DNA of 6,085 bases, taken from the NCBI GenBank assembly GCA_002455425.1, contig DKKT01000049.1, positions 1 through 6,085 on the forward strand. The letters are read 5' to 3'. The translations under genes and the position numbers were made by a program. Under the pieces are notes generated by a model. That model saw only the letters and a program-made list of their open reading frames with translations, was not told where the DNA came from and searched no databases. This document shows, piece after piece, positions 1 through 5,864 of this stretch (within the stretch, counting starts at the first letter, position 1; every line of letters begins with the position of its first letter). Origin of the DNA: Chthonomonas sp. UBA6659. GTDB taxonomy: Bacteria; Armatimonadota; Fimbriimonadia; Fimbriimonadales; Fimbriimonadaceae.

Positions 1-21
1 TTCATGGGAAACGGACCACCT

Positions 22-69
22 CACCCGGTTCGCTACGCTCACCGACCTCTCCCCCGGGGGCGGAGAGGT
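22..69 (+). repeat. Dispersed palindromic repeat, left copy (head plus hairpin)
   Basis: Positions 22-49 form a 28-base head that matches the reverse complement of 6021-6048 at 26 of 28 positions. The head can fold weakly: 26-29 pair with 41-44, and 32-33 with 37-38. The two mismatches between copies fall at 34 and 36, in the loop of this small stem. The head runs into a hairpin whose arms 45-52 (ACCTCTCC) and 62-69 (GGAGAGGT) pair perfectly over 8 bp around a C/G-rich loop. The far copy has the same head-then-hairpin order with ACCTC at the hairpin start. This looks like a REP-like intergenic repeat family; I infer that from two copies only. Confidence 0.6.
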
Positions 70-88
70 GATACCCCTCACCCCCTGC

Positions 89-119
89 CCCCTCTCCCCG
101 TCAATCACGGGGCGAGGGG
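89..119. repeat. 31-base imperfect palindrome downstream of the FecR gene
   Basis: Arms 89-101 and 107-119 pair over 13 positions with one mismatch (95 against 113) and a 5-base loop (102-106). The hairpin begins 17 bases past the stop codon of the minus-strand FecR gene, so it could stop or protect the 3' end of that transcript. No T-run follows on the minus strand (the next bases are G-rich), so it is not a standard Rho-independent terminator. Its C-rich, GAGGGG-ending composition resembles GC-rich intergenic repeats that occur in many bacterial genomes, and it stands directly beside the other repeat at 22-69. Confidence 0.6.
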
Positions 120-136
120 AAAAGACCGAGAGGGCG

Positions 137-790
137 TCAGAACAGGTCGTTGAGTTCCGAGAGGTACTTCTGGTTGCGGTTGCTCACCTGGGTCGGCAGT
201 CCGACGGCGTTCCGCGGGTCGATCACGATCTGTTGGCCGGCGAGGACCTTCTGGCGGGTGCCCATCGACTCGCTCGATCGCCAGACGTCGAGGCGACCGT
301 CGGCGACGATGGCGGTGGTGACGCCCCGGCGCTGTTCCGCAGCGAAGGTGGTTCCGGTGACCTTCATGGTGACGCCCTTGGAGTTGAGGGTGACGCTCGA
401 CTCGTTCATCGTCATGCCCCGCAGGTCGCAGTAGACCCAACCCTTTTCGAGGGTGAGGGTGTACTGGAAGAACCGCTTGGCGGGCTTCGGGGCCATGCCG
501 ACGTTGATCTTGACGACCGCGCCCCAGTCGAGGAGGATGCGGCCGACGCCGTCGATGAAGACCTCCATCAACGCCCGTCGTCCGTTGACGAGCGTGTAGC
601 CGTCCTGGATCGGCATGCCGTCGACCACCGGCAAGCTGGTGCCGTTTCCGTCGACGACCTTGGCGTCAGTCGGGGGGTAGGCGATGTGCATGCGGGGATT
701 CGGCACGCCCTGCGCGTATCCGATCGCCGCCATCGCGAAGAGTCCGGCCGCCGCTCCAGCAACCGACGTGAATCTGTTTTTTCCGCTCAT
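137..790 (-). CDS. Exported FecR-domain protein
   Basis: A 217-residue protein with an N-terminal signal peptide: KNR in the charged region, a hydrophobic core around residues 9-24 (AGAAAGLFAMAAIGYA), and likely cleavage near residues 25-27. The rest, about 65-192, reads as a FecR domain. It is beta-rich, with an ALMEVFIDGVGRILLDWG stretch near 73-90, an LEKGWVYCDLRG stretch near 114-125, and the typical 'VTGTTFA ... VADGRLDVW' ending around 144-170. FecR domains are periplasmic; in the classic system FecR passes an iron-citrate signal to an ECF sigma factor. Here there is no cytoplasmic N-terminal anti-sigma part and no sigma-factor gene beside it. I therefore infer a stand-alone exported FecR-fold protein, not an iron regulator. 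The start at 790 is chosen because GGAGG lies 10 bases upstream. A longer reading from 874 would place extra residues before an obvious signal peptide. Confidence 0.9.
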   Translation of the reverse strand: MSGKNRFTSVAGAAAGLFAMAAIGYAQGVPNPRMHIAYPPTDAKVVDGNGTSLPVVDGMPIQDGYTLVNGRRALMEVFIDGVGRILLDWGAVVKINVGMAPKPAKRFFQYTLTLEKGWVYCDLRGMTMNESSVTLNSKGVTMKVTGTTFAAEQRRGVTTAIVADGRLDVWRSSESMGTRQKVLAGQQIVIDPRNAVGLPTQVSNRNQKYLSELNDLF

Positions 791-800
791 CCGTTGACAA

Positions 801-805
801 CCTCC
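801..805 (-). promoter_or_regulatory. Ribosome-binding site of the FecR-domain gene
   Basis: GGAGG on the minus strand, 10 bases before the ATG at 790. It is the clearest Shine-Dalgarno sequence in the window and fixes the start of the FecR-domain gene immediately before its signal peptide. Confidence 0.75.
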
Positions 806-813
806 GTATCGTG

Positions 814-875
814 CCCGGTTCGCCGGGTTCCCATCGTTGGTGAACGATACCCGTTCGAGGGTTGTCGCCGACAAC
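814..875 (-). other. Three consecutive stem-loops in the leader between the tRNA and the FecR gene
   Basis: Three perfect inverted repeats lie in the 91 bases between the tRNA 3' end and the FecR start. They are 861-866/870-875 (6 bp, 3-base loop), 833-838/843-848 (6 bp, 4-base loop) and 814-818/823-827 (5 bp, 4-base loop). None is followed by a T-run on the minus strand, so they are not obvious terminators. They may form a structured 5' leader or the 3' trailer of the tRNA precursor. The stems are short, and in GC-rich DNA some will arise by chance. Confidence 0.4.
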
Positions 876-881
876 GGCTCG

Positions 882-957
882 TGGTGGGCCCGGTGGGAAT
901 CGAACCCACGACCAAGCGGTTATGAGCCGCCCGCTCTAACCTCTGAGCTACGGGCCC
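882..957 (-). tRNA. tRNA with CAT anticodon, probably tRNA-Ile2 (lysidine type), otherwise elongator tRNA-Met
   Basis: A complete 76-base cloverleaf on the minus strand. It has a 7-bp acceptor stem (957-951 with 892-886), D-stem GCTC/GAGC, a 5-bp anticodon stem with loop CTCATAA and anticodon CAT at 924-922, a GTGGG/CCCAC T-stem with TTCGATT loop, and an encoded CCA at 884-882. G1-C72 is paired, which argues against initiator tRNA. Pairs C4-G69 (954/889) and C5-G68 (953/890) are known TilS-recognition features of E. coli tRNA-Ile2. The anticodon arm and variable loop (CGGCTCATAACCGCTTGGTC) also resemble bacterial tRNA-Ile2 more than tRNA-Met, whose loop region often reads TTCATAC. If so, the C of the anticodon would be changed to lysidine and the tRNA would read AUA. 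The assignment is from memory of family sequences. Confidence 0.97.
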
Positions 958-964
958 TTTCGCC

Positions 965-1019
965 GCAAGGTACCCGATGGACCGCCCAAGACCCACGGAC
1001 TTCCGCGCATCGGCCTTGC
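965..1019 (-). other. Large hairpin at the 3' end of the OstA-like gene
   Basis: 965-970 (GCAAGG) pairs with 1014-1019 (CCTTGC) and 974-979 (CCGATG) with 1008-1013 (CATCGG). This gives 12 bp of perfect pairing with one 3-base bulge (971-973) around a 28-base loop. It starts at the last base of the OstA-like gene's stop codon and ends 8 bases before the tRNA. No T-run follows, so a standard intrinsic terminator is unlikely. It could be a transcript end, an RNA-processing structure separating mRNA from tRNA, or chance. Confidence 0.45.
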
Positions 1020-2998
1020 TACTTGTCGACGTCGAATGCGACGCCCCGGTAGCGGCGGGATCGCAGTTCGTCGACGATCTCGTCGACTCGAAGAAAGAAG
1101 CCGAACGTCAGTTGGCGCAGGCTCTGGTCGGTTTGGACGACGAGCCGGAACGCGTCGATATCCTGCGAGAAATAGACCTGCGAGCGGTACCACTGCCGCG
1201 TCCGAGCCGAGTAGCGGTTGGCGTAGGTGAGCTGGGTCGGCCCGATCCGGAAGTCGAACCGAACGTGGTACTCAGGGCCGGCGAGGTAGGTGTCGGCGAT
1301 CGAGAACGGCCTCCCGAACTCGCGACCGTTGACATAGGAGCCGGAAAGCGTGATTTCCGGGATCAGGCGCGCCTGAAGGGTCACCACGGGTCGGATCCAA
1401 GCGTAGCCCTCGCCGCTGGGCTTGTAGGCGGCGCCGTCGAGGCGTGCGTTCATCGACAGTCCTCGACCGAGCGGCATCGCGAGGAGTCCGAGACTTCCGA
1501 GGAGGCTGGCGCGCTGCTCGCGGCCGTTGAGCTGCGACTTCGCCTCCTCCCAGCGAACCTGGCCGACCCCTCCGAAGGAGCCGATCGGTCCGCCGAACTC
1601 GAAGCCGATCTTGAACGGTTGGGAAGCGATGTCCTCTTCACCCCGGAGCTCGACACGGTCGTTGTAATGGAATCCGGCGAGGAGGCTCAGACGCGGTCGG
1701 CGGTAGGTTCCGATGAAGTCGACCATGTTGCGGATGCCGGCGTTCTGCACATAACCGCCGAGGAAATCGCTGCGCAGAGACTCCGTGTCGATGACCGCGG
1801 GGGCCGACTCCGCACGCCCACTCAGGTTGTAGGTGAGCAGGGTCCGCGACTCGAATGCGTTGCCGCGGGTGGCCGAGAACGAGAGGGCGACGAGGGCACG
1901 ATTCTGGAACTGATAGCTGTTGTCGTAGCCGATGGACGGACTTCGTCCCAGGAAGTTGACGGTCGGGGGCTTGAGAAGTTTGGCGAGGTCCTCGAAGCGC
2001 TCGATACGCTCGAAGATCGAAGGCCCCCCGGTGGCCCCGGTCGAGACCATGCTGAAGGTCTGGAGCTCTTTCCGGTACGCGCGGATTCCGAAGATGTCGA
2101 GTTCGGCGTTGCGGAACGTCCCTTCGACCTGACCCACGTCGAGGGAGCCGGCCCGAGCCCTGACGACAGGGATACCGACGACCGTGGCCTGCGCCCGGAG
2201 GTTCGTGGCGCTGGTTTCGGTGAGGTTCGTTTCGATCTGGTCGGCCTGGACGCGGAAGGAAGGCAACCGGAGATCGAAGGTGTCGGCCCGGAGCATGTTC
2301 AGGGTCGTGTCCCACCGGAGCCCGTTCGCACGCAGCGACGTTGCGCGGTCGAACAGTTCGACGTTCCCCCGCGCGTCGAGGAGCTTCTGGTCGAACGTGA
2401 TTTGGATGTTCTCCGCTTGGAGCTTGATCGCGTCGCGACGCACCCGCCGGTCCGGGCCGAAGAGGGTCGATTCCGCCGGTCCGAGGGGCTGTTCGTAGAG
2501 GATTTTGAGTGCACCGGCCCTGGGAAGGACGACGACATACGTGTCGCCTTCCTTGCGAACGAGCTTCTGCAGGGTATCGAGCGTACGGGTGACCGCGTCT
2601 TCGATCTCCTTGAGCGCGTTCGGAGCGACGAGATCGAGAATGGTCTTCGCTACGACCCCGGCGCGTTGAAGATCGGTTGCGTTCTGAGGCATGGCGCGGA
2701 CTTTGTCGACGACGGTGCCGAGGCCGTCGGCGATCTGCTCGACGGTGACGCGTTCGCGCAATGATTCGGGGAGGGCGGCGTGGGCCCATTTCGCGAGGAT
2801 GGCGCGAAGGGCGGGGTCTTCGAGAAGCGTGAGCCACGGGATGCTCTGGAGCGAGAGCTTGGCCGGATCGATCGGGGTGTCTTGGATTTCCTGAAGGGTG
2901 GGCGCGGCCGGCCCGTCCTGAGCCCCAGCGACGCCGGATCCGAGCATGAGAAGGCCCGCGACGACGCCGAGCGACCACCGGTTCATGGGTTGCACCAT
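1019..2998 (-). CDS. Exported OstA/LptD-like outer-membrane protein
   Basis: A 659-residue protein. Residues 5-27 form a signal peptide (MNRWSLGVVAGLLMLGSGVAGA, cleavage near QDG). About 35-150 is predicted mostly helical. About 155-320 is beta-rich with OstA/LptA-like repeats, for example 'IKLQAENIQITFDQKLLDARGNV' near 191-213 and 'LRADTFDLRLPSFRVQADQIE' near 236-256. About 345-645 has alternating polar and hydrophobic strands rich in aromatic residues, as in an outer-membrane beta-barrel. LptD, the LPS assembly porin, has an OstA domain followed by a barrel, so a role in moving lipid or glycolipid to the outer membrane is the best inference. The helical N-terminal segment and the smaller size (E. 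coli LptD is 784 residues) differ from LptD, so I give no gene symbol. The C-terminus is not aromatic. The start at 2998 has GGTGG 7 bases upstream; 2986 (MNRW) is a credible alternative. The reading frame stays open to 3745, but that would overlap the amidase. Confidence 0.88.
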   Translation of the reverse strand: MVQPMNRWSLGVVAGLLMLGSGVAGAQDGPAAPTLQEIQDTPIDPAKLSLQSIPWLTLLEDPALRAILAKWAHAALPESLRERVTVEQIADGLGTVVDKVRAMPQNATDLQRAGVVAKTILDLVAPNALKEIEDAVTRTLDTLQKLVRKEGDTYVVVLPRAGALKILYEQPLGPAESTLFGPDRRVRRDAIKLQAENIQITFDQKLLDARGNVELFDRATSLRANGLRWDTTLNMLRADTFDLRLPSFRVQADQIETNLTETSATNLRAQATVVGIPVVRARAGSLDVGQVEGTFRNAELDIFGIRAYRKELQTFSMVSTGATGGPSIFERIERFEDLAKLLKPPTVNFLGRSPSIGYDNSYQFQNRALVALSFSATRGNAFESRTLLTYNLSGRAESAPAVIDTESLRSDFLGGYVQNAGIRNMVDFIGTYRRPRLSLLAGFHYNDRVELRGEEDIASQPFKIGFEFGGPIGSFGGVGQVRWEEAKSQLNGREQRASLLGSLGLLAMPLGRGLSMNARLDGAAYKPSGEGYAWIRPVVTLQARLIPEITLSGSYVNGREFGRPFSIADTYLAGPEYHVRFDFRIGPTQLTYANRYSARTRQWYRSQVYFSQDIDAFRLVVQTDQSLRQLTFGFFLRVDEIVDELRSRRYRGVAFDVDK

Positions 2999-3049
2999 AC
3001 TCCAACCACCGGATAAGTTGCCAAATGCGCGCAGAAACTCCCAGAGAGT
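2999..3049. promoter_or_regulatory. Divergent promoter region between the OstA-like and amidase genes
   Basis: These 51 bases separate the starts of two genes that point away from each other, so they or the nearby coding ends must carry both promoters. For the amidase, TTGCAC at 2990-2995 and GATAAG at 3012-3017 are 16 bases apart and resemble a weak sigma-70-type promoter. I see no convincing minus-strand promoter. A shared regulator is possible, but no clear operator palindrome is visible. Confidence 0.3.
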
Positions 3050-3619
3050 ATGAAAATCCTCACGATCCGTCCCGCTTTTCGCTCGCGCGTTCGCCCCGTC
3101 GGCGCGACGACCTTGATCGTGCTCCATGCGACGGCAGGAGACGGGATCGACGGCTCGATCGCGGTGTTGCGCGAATTCGGGTACGGCTACCATTTCTTGA
3201 TCGAGCGGGATGGGACCGTTCACCGGGGTTGTCCGGTCGGACGGCAGACGGCCCACGCCGGAAGCAGCTACGGCCCCAATGAAGCGGCGGCCGGCGTCGA
3301 CCGGCGGCAATACCCGAACACGGCGGCGAACCGAGCCGCGGGGCGGGTCCATAAGTTCGTCGCGGGGTGCAGCGTGAACGCGGTTTCGATCGGGATCTCG
3401 TTCTGCAACCTCAACGACGGCAAGGAGAAGATCACCGACGCTCAGTGGCGGGCGGCGGTCGAGCTGATCGGACTGCTCCGCCGACAGGTGCCGACCTTGG
3501 AGTGGGTGACGACGCATGCCGACGTATCGCCCAAGCGCAAGAGCGACCCCATTCGGTTTCCGTTGGAGCGGTTCGCGAACGAGGTCGAGCTCAAAGCATG
3601 GCGGATGCCGCGGGGTTAG
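3050..3619 (+). CDS. N-acetylmuramoyl-L-alanine amidase (Amidase_2 / AmpD-T7 lysozyme fold)
   Basis: A 189-residue, single-domain protein that should cut the bond between MurNAc and L-alanine in peptidoglycan. Visible Amidase_2 features are a first zinc ligand H26 in VLHAT, Y47-H48 in GYHFLIERDGTVHRG, the HAG motif at 69-71, N110 and SIGI at 113-116, and a C-terminal THADVSPKRKSDP block. In that block H156 and D166 fit the other two zinc ligands, and K164 is the catalytic lysine. The K-x-D spacing equals K162/D164 of AmpD and K128/C130 of T7 lysozyme. There is no signal peptide or membrane segment, so it is either a cytoplasmic AmpD-like recycling enzyme (AmpD is about 183 residues) or a phage-type lysin; no phage genes surround it. 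Residues about 74-108 are an extra segment between the HAG and SIGI motifs. It is the only plus-strand gene, and its start has only a weak, very close GAGAG. Confidence 0.92.
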   Translation: MKILTIRPAFRSRVRPVGATTLIVLHATAGDGIDGSIAVLREFGYGYHFLIERDGTVHRGCPVGRQTAHAGSSYGPNEAAAGVDRRQYPNTAANRAAGRVHKFVAGCSVNAVSIGISFCNLNDGKEKITDAQWRAAVELIGLLRRQVPTLEWVTTHADVSPKRKSDPIRFPLERFANEVELKAWRMPRG

Positions 3620-3936
3620 GCCGTGGCCTTGGCGAAGTGATCGACGGACTGGCAGAGTTCGCCGTACTCTTCGACCGAGAACTCGCCGGTGTCGACGAAG
3701 GCCTTGAGGTCCTCGCTCATGCCGGCGAAATCGGGGCCGGTCCACGTGCCGAGCGGCTTACCGGCTCGATCGAGGGCGATCAAGGTGAGGCGGAAGCCGG
3801 CTCGCTTTTCGGTGCAATCGCACCAGACGAGGCCCTTGCCGATGAGGTCGGGCGCGGAGGTGAAGACTCCAGTGATGGCGGAGCGACCTTCGGCGTCGAG
3901 TTGCTCCGTGACCCAGTAAAGTTTGCGAAACATCAT
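3616..3936 (-). CDS. Conserved-looking small protein of unknown function
   Basis: I do not recognise this 106-residue protein. It starts MMFRKLYWVTEQLDAEG and has no signal peptide or membrane segment. The first 65 residues look like alternating beta-strands (SAITGVFTS, GLVWCDCT, FRLTLIALD). The end is acidic and probably helical (MSEDLKAFVDTGEFSVEEYG and LCQSVDHFAKATA). Cysteines are at 39, 41 and 95; a C-x-C pair could bind metal, but one pair is weak evidence. The start at 3936 is chosen because AGGA at 3950-3947 is 10 bases upstream; starting at 3933 would lose one residue, and the frame stays open to 4029 without a better site. Its TAA shares bases with the amidase TAG, so the two genes converge tail to tail. 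Residue use looks like a real protein (hydrophobic core, balanced charge), unlike the Arg-rich antisense frames. Confidence 0.78.
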   Translation of the reverse strand: MMFRKLYWVTEQLDAEGRSAITGVFTSAPDLIGKGLVWCDCTEKRAGFRLTLIALDRAGKPLGTWTGPDFAGMSEDLKAFVDTGEFSVEEYGELCQSVDHFAKATA

Positions 3937-3946
3937 TGGTTCATTT

Positions 3947-3950
3947 TCCT
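3947..3950 (-). promoter_or_regulatory. Ribosome-binding site of the 106-residue protein
   Basis: AGGA on the minus strand, 10 bases before the ATG at 3936. It lies only 2 bases downstream of the hairpin at 3953-3968, so folding of that hairpin could affect access to it. Confidence 0.55.
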
Positions 3951-3952
3951 GC

Positions 3953-3968
3953 GTGGCATCGTTGCCAC
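3953..3968 (-). promoter_or_regulatory. Stem-loop next to the ribosome-binding site
   Basis: Perfect 6-bp stem, GTGGCA (3953-3958) with TGCCAC (3963-3968), and a 4-base loop. It is in the 5' leader of the 106-residue protein gene, immediately before its AGGA. A role in translation control is an inference from position only. Confidence 0.4.
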
Positions 3969-3980
3969 TCGAATTATTGC

Positions 3981-3999
3981 GGATCGCGTCGTGCGATCC
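3981..3999. promoter_or_regulatory. Perfect inverted repeat upstream of the 106-residue protein gene
   Basis: GGATCGC (3981-3987) pairs with GCGATCC (3993-3999) over 7 bp with a 5-base centre. On the minus strand it stands 2 bases upstream of AATAAT (3978-3973), which matches the -10 consensus at 5 of 6 positions, so it would lie in the -10/-35 spacer and could be a repressor operator. No good -35 hexamer is visible. It could instead be an RNA hairpin; no T-run follows, so a terminator is unlikely. Confidence 0.4.
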
Positions 4000-4027
4000 C
4001 CCGGGAAAAAGACTATGTTCGGGCCTC

Positions 4028-4046
4028 AAAAGATCACGATTGATCC
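4028..4046 (-). terminator. Weak possible terminator of the glycosidase gene
   Basis: On the minus strand, GATCA (4045-4041) pairs with TGATC (4036-4032) around a 4-base loop, with a possible extra G-T pair, followed by TTTT (4031-4028). It begins about 10 bases after the stop codon of the glycosidase gene, where a terminator is expected. The stem is short and AT-rich, so the termination strength would be low. Confidence 0.35.
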
Positions 4047-4055
4047 AAAAATCGC

Positions 4056-5864
4056 TCAGAAACCGGTGCCGGCGGCGCCTTCGTAGATCGACACGGGGGG
4101 ATCTTTGACGCCCATTTTGTCCACGAACATCCGGCGGCGACGAACGTCCTGGAGGAGTCCAGGCACGGTGTTCGGGGCTTTCGTCGATTGGCGGAACGCC
4201 TGGTCGAAGACGCTGTAGAAGGTCTCGAACTTGTGGGAGAGATCGAAGACCATGATCCCTTGGGTCGAGCCGGCGGCAGCCTGGAGCGCACGGACGAGCC
4301 CGCGGGGATTGCCATAGAAGTCGTCGAGTTTGATCCCGGCATAGACCCAGGTGTCGTCACGGGCAACCCGATTCGAGAGTTGTCCGGCGGCTTCGACGGT
4401 GTACCCCGGAGGAACGTTCTTTTCCATCGCTTCCGCGATGGTCGCGGTTCGGTAGTAGCATCCGGTGATCAGGAAGTCGAGGAACGGCGCGTAGCCCGTC
4501 TTGCGATACTCGCGGGTGAGGAAGGGAAAGCCGGCTTCGAAATCCGGCGAGCCGTAGTGGTTGCCGAACTTCTGGTACTCCCCGAACCAGGACCCGGCGT
4601 AGACGCCGAACTGGGCTCCGGGTTTGACGCGATCGATCATGGTGCGCACGTCGGCGACCCAGTTGCGCATCGTCATCGCCCGCCAGGACAGCCAGGCATC
4701 GAACCAGCGACCGGGTCGCAGGCCCTCCTCGAGCTTTGCCGAGTAGGTGATCTTGTACACGTCGTCCGGCCATTGGATCTTTTGGCCGATGTGCGCCTCG
4801 AACGCCCGCTTGCTCAGGTCGCTGAAGTCGGCGTTGAGCCCTCCGAACCGGAGGCGATCGTCGTAGACGATGCCGTCGACGTTGTAGTTCCGGAGCACCT
4901 CTTCGACGAACGCCATCGCTCGCTTCTGGACCTCTGGGTGATGGGGGTTCATCATGAGCGGCCACTGGGTTTGGCGATTCGCGATGCGGACGTACGCGGT
5001 TTCCGAGTCGAACTTGACGGTCGCGCCGGTCCGGGCCCAGTCTTTGAGGAACTTCGCGCCCGCTCCCTTGCCGATCAGGATCGAGCCGCCGGACGGGAGC
5101 GCGAGCGGCCGGGTGTCGGTGAAGCCGACACGATCGCGCACTTGGTAATCCGCGTCGATGACGACGGCGAAGGTGTCGACCGGCAGCCTGGATCCGGCCG
5201 GGATCGATCCGAAGACTTCGATCGCGTCGTTCTTCGGGACATCCCAGTTCGTGCCCGCCGTCAGGGGGAAGTTGGCGGAAGTCGGCCACGGGCCCCGGAT
5301 GATCGGCTTGGCCTCGTACTGAACGGTCTGCTGATCAGGATTGGCGTATCCGGGACCCGAGCGGGTGAGTCGGTGTCCTTCGGAAAAGGCGTTCAGGCCC
5401 GCGTAGAGGGGCATTCCCTTGGCCCGACAGATTCGGACCATCGCGGCGAGCGGATCGTATCCGATCGGGAGTTTCTGGTCGCGCCACTCGGTGAGTTTGT
5501 CGGTCAGCTTACTGGGATAGAGCGTGTAGCCGACGATCGGTTTGACGTCGAAGATGATCGCGTTGAAGCCGAGATCCTTGGCCTTGTCGACGACCCGCTC
5601 GATCCGATCGTCACTGCTCATCCGCTCGAGGTTGGCGGTCGCGTCGATCCAGAGGATGCGGGCCTGGAGGTTCTTGCTCCGTGCGGTTTGTTGAGCGAGC
5701 CCGATGCCGTTGCCCTTCACATCCATCAGGAGGCTGGGTAGGGAGGGCAAAGGGGCGACCGTCTCGAAGCGGCTCGTCTCGGGGCGCACGACGACGGACC
5801 GGACGGCGTCAGTCTGAGCGCCGACCAACCCTCCTAGTATCGCGGCGACGAATACGGCTGGCAT
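4056..5864 (-). CDS. Exported family-10-like glycoside hydrolase (GHL10/DUF187)
   Basis: A 602-residue protein. Barrel motifs appear in GHL10 order: 'LWIDATANLERM' at 71-82, 'KDLGFNAIIFDVKPIVGYTLYPS' at 96-118, 'DPLAAMVRICRAKGMPLYAGLNAF' at 137-160, 'MNPHHPEVQKRAMAFVEEVL' at 305-324, then 'YNVDGIVYDDRLRFGG' at 327-342. D330, D335 and D336 are candidate active-site acids, and W390-W404 and Y422-W426 lie in later barrel segments. About 200-295 ('PSGGSILIGKGAGAKFLKDW' at 257-276) is an inserted beta-rich segment like one I recall in other GHL10 proteins. GHL10 proteins are thought to act on polysaccharides or peptidoglycan-type glycans; the substrate here is unknown. The N-terminus is hydrophobic and ends GLVGAQTDA, a likely but atypical signal peptide with no positive charge. 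An in-frame stop at 5873-5871 makes the ATG at 5864 the earliest start, and no good ribosome-binding site precedes it. Confidence 0.92.
   Translation of the reverse strand: MPAVFVAAILGGLVGAQTDAVRSVVVRPETSRFETVAPLPSLPSLLMDVKGNGIGLAQQTARSKNLQARILWIDATANLERMSSDDRIERVVDKAKDLGFNAIIFDVKPIVGYTLYPSKLTDKLTEWRDQKLPIGYDPLAAMVRICRAKGMPLYAGLNAFSEGHRLTRSGPGYANPDQQTVQYEAKPIIRGPWPTSANFPLTAGTNWDVPKNDAIEVFGSIPAGSRLPVDTFAVVIDADYQVRDRVGFTDTRPLALPSGGSILIGKGAGAKFLKDWARTGATVKFDSETAYVRIANRQTQWPLMMNPHHPEVQKRAMAFVEEVLRNYNVDGIVYDDRLRFGGLNADFSDLSKRAFEAHIGQKIQWPDDVYKITYSAKLEEGLRPGRWFDAWLSWRAMTMRNWVADVRTMIDRVKPGAQFGVYAGSWFGEYQKFGNHYGSPDFEAGFPFLTREYRKTGYAPFLDFLITGCYYRTATIAEAMEKNVPPGYTVEAAGQLSNRVARDDTWVYAGIKLDDFYGNPRGLVRALQAAAGSTQGIMVFDLSHKFETFYSVFDQAFRQSTKAPNTVPGLLQDVRRRRMFVDKMGVKDPPVSIYEGAAGTGF

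Noticed and set aside
137..790. FecR protein as part of a FecI/FecR iron-signalling pair
   Set aside because: There is no ECF sigma factor, TonB receptor or cytoplasmic anti-sigma segment here. The protein has a cleavable signal peptide followed directly by the domain.
68..1052. Plus-strand frames containing WESNPRPSGYEPPALTS-like and VGIEPTTKRL-like peptides
   Set aside because: These peptides are translations of the antisense strand of the tRNA, a well-known source of false proteins.
977..2764. Long plus-strand open frame of 595 codons opposite the OstA-like gene
   Set aside because: It lies wholly antisense to a better gene, is rich in Asp, Glu, Arg, Val and Gly, and shows no signal peptide, domain or motif. 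Such frames are common opposite GC-rich genes.
1638..3005. Minus-strand frame of 455 codons overlapping the OstA-like gene in another frame
   Set aside because: It is extremely rich in Arg and Pro with no hydrophobic core. It is a frame-shifted shadow of the OstA-like gene.
4188..5741. Plus-strand open frame of 517 codons opposite the GHL10 gene
   Set aside because: It has the same antisense composition and no recognisable motif, while the opposite strand carries clear GHL10 motifs.
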